Shown piece by piece: positions 63,203-64,000 of a DNA stretch of 64,000 nt (position 1 is its first letter; every line of letters begins with the position of its first letter). The position numbers and the translations under genes are program-made. The DNA is from UBA5078 sp051252515. GTDB lineage: Bacteria > Pseudomonadota > Gammaproteobacteria > Pseudomonadales > Pseudohongiellaceae. A model generated the notes under the pieces. It made no database searches. It was given only the letters and a program-made list of their open reading frames with translations, and was not told the DNA's origin. Where the stretch lies: positions 1 through 64,000 of the forward strand of contig JBPOFS010000002.1 of the NCBI GenBank assembly GCA_051252515.1, given 5' to 3'.

Positions 63203-63904
63203 ATGATTAAATTCGACAATGTCAGTAAGCGTTACCCTGGCGGTCACCAAGCGCTGTCGCAAGTCAATTTCGAGCTGGCAGATGGCGAGATGGCCTTCCT
63301 GACTGGACGCTCGGGCGCGGGCAAGAGCACCCTACTCAAATTAATCATGCTCATGGAAACCTCTGACCAAGGCCAAATTTTTGTAAACAACAAGAATCTT
63401 GGGCGCATGGCAAGCAATCGCATTCCCTACTATCGACGGCGAATCGGAGTCGTCTTTCAAGACCACCAGCTGCTATTTGATCGTAACGTCTACGAAAATG
63501 TCGCGCTTCCACTGCAAATTGAAGGATATCCCAAACACGAGGCTGATCGCCGCGTTCGCGCCGCACTCGATAAAGTTGGATTGCTCAAGAAAGAGAAAAT
63601 GATGCCCATCACCTTGTCCGGTGGTGAACAGCAACGCATTGGCATCGCGAGAGCCGTCGTCAATCGGCCACAGATTTTGCTGGCTGACGAGCCTACTGGC
63701 AACTTAGACCCAGAGCTCGCTGCCGAGATCATGAAGCTTTTCGAGCAGTTCAATCAAGTAGGGGTCAGCATGCTCATCGCCAGCCATGACCTGTCGCTTA
63801 TAACCCGCCTCAAGCATCGAATTTTGACGCTAGATAACGGACGCTTGATTTTGGATGCCTATCACACGGCAAACGCCTCTCAACTTCGCGGGCCTCGACC
63901 ATGA
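63203..63904 (+). CDS. ftsE: Cell division ATP-binding protein FtsE
   Basis: ATPase partner of FtsX, which activates periplasmic amidase regulators at the septum. 233 residues. Walker A GRSGAGKST, Q-loop VVFQDHQLL, signature LSGGEQQRIGIARAV, Walker B LLADEPTGNLDP and the His of ASHDLSL. ATG with GAGG seven bases upstream, 30 bases after ftsY. Its stop overlaps the ftsX start. Confidence 0.97.
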   Translation: MIKFDNVSKRYPGGHQALSQVNFELADGEMAFLTGRSGAGKSTLLKLIMLMETSDQGQIFVNNKNLGRMASNRIPYYRRRIGVVFQDHQLLFDRNVYENVALPLQIEGYPKHEADRRVRAALDKVGLLKKEKMMPITLSGGEQQRIGIARAVVNRPQILLADEPTGNLDPELAAEIMKLFEQFNQVGVSMLIASHDLSLITRLKHRILTLDNGRLILDAYHTANASQLRGPRP

Positions 63905-64000
63905 GCGCGCGTAAACGTGAGTCAGGTGCTAACACGAGAAAACGAACCGCGCGCGGCACTCTCCAATCCCATTGGCAACAACACCTGCAGACCGCCAAGG
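63901..64000 (+). CDS. ftsX: Cell division protein FtsX, 5' end only (cut by window)
   Basis: ATG at 63901 overlaps the ftsE stop by four bases (ATGA). Only the first 33 codons lie in the window: a basic, Arg/Lys-rich cytoplasmic tail (MSARKRESGANTRKRTARG...) as FtsX proteins have before their first membrane helix. Identity is inferred mainly from position in the ftsY-ftsE-ftsX operon. Confidence 0.85.
   Translation, partial: MSARKRESGANTRKRTARGTLQSHWQQHLQTAK

Noticed and set aside
1..64000. tRNA, rRNA, CRISPR array, prophage or insertion sequence
   Set aside because: Reading all intergenic gaps (most are below 150 bases) showed no cloverleaf-like segment, no regularly spaced repeats and no transposase or phage genes.

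Overview
The window is chromosomal DNA from a Gram-negative gammaproteobacterium, most likely a marine-type member of the Pseudomonadales/Cellvibrionales. The evidence is a complete LPS inner-core set (waaA, hldE, waaF, waaC, waaG, waaP, a lauroyl-type acyltransferase) and the order glnE-waaF-waaC-waaG-waaP-kinase-carbamoyltransferase, which as I recall it matches the Pseudomonas core locus. Gammaproteobacterial housekeeping genes (hemH, tesB, pepQ, sppA, glnE, uup, mutM, coaD, rsmD, ftsY-ftsE-ftsX) fit the same picture. G+C is about half by eye. I saw no tRNA, rRNA, insertion sequence, prophage or CRISPR array. Genes are packed tightly, and most neighbours overlap or lie within a few bases of each other.

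Layout. 1-13.7 kb is mixed metabolism and envelope: a DAHP synthase, thiC, a TolC-family channel, a DUF2239 protein behind a striking perfect inverted repeat, hemH, a secreted SGNH hydrolase, a DUF3482 GTPase with a DUF2868 membrane protein, a lipocalin-like protein, tesB, a GST and a cupin. 14-26 kb holds pepQ, an exported M20 peptidase, a class D beta-lactamase with all its catalytic motifs, waaA, an FAD oxidoreductase with an aldo/keto reductase, sppA, chrA, hldE and a voltage-gated K+ channel. 26.9-39.7 kb is the LPS core region: an acyltransferase and a membrane glycosyltransferase-like protein on the plus strand, facing a minus-strand operon that reads glnE, waaF, waaC, waaG, waaP, a double-kinase protein and a carbamoyltransferase. 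An orphan GspE/PilB-type ATPase and uup follow.

The most unusual part is 43.6-58.6 kb, a run of 13 minus-strand genes that looks like one long operon. In transcription order it encodes an exported TPR protein with a TonB-C-like tail, a serine-rich lipoprotein, a second lipoprotein, a membrane-anchored TPR protein, a membrane-anchored PEGA-repeat/SUMF1-fold protein, a small acidic exported protein, a MotA/TolQ/ExbB-type proton channel, a cytoplasmic protein with a possible actin-like/FHA-like architecture, two von Willebrand factor A proteins, two more lipoproteins and an M48 metalloprotease lipoprotein. The single membrane helix of both VWA proteins carries an FLDV motif like that of TolR/ExbD. 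I therefore infer an envelope machine driven by the proton gradient, with VWA domains replacing the usual TolR/ExbD periplasmic domain. I recognise no described system with this composition.

58.9-64 kb returns to housekeeping: mutM, coaD, a YheT-type hydrolase, rsmD, ftsY, ftsE and the start of ftsX, which runs off the window.
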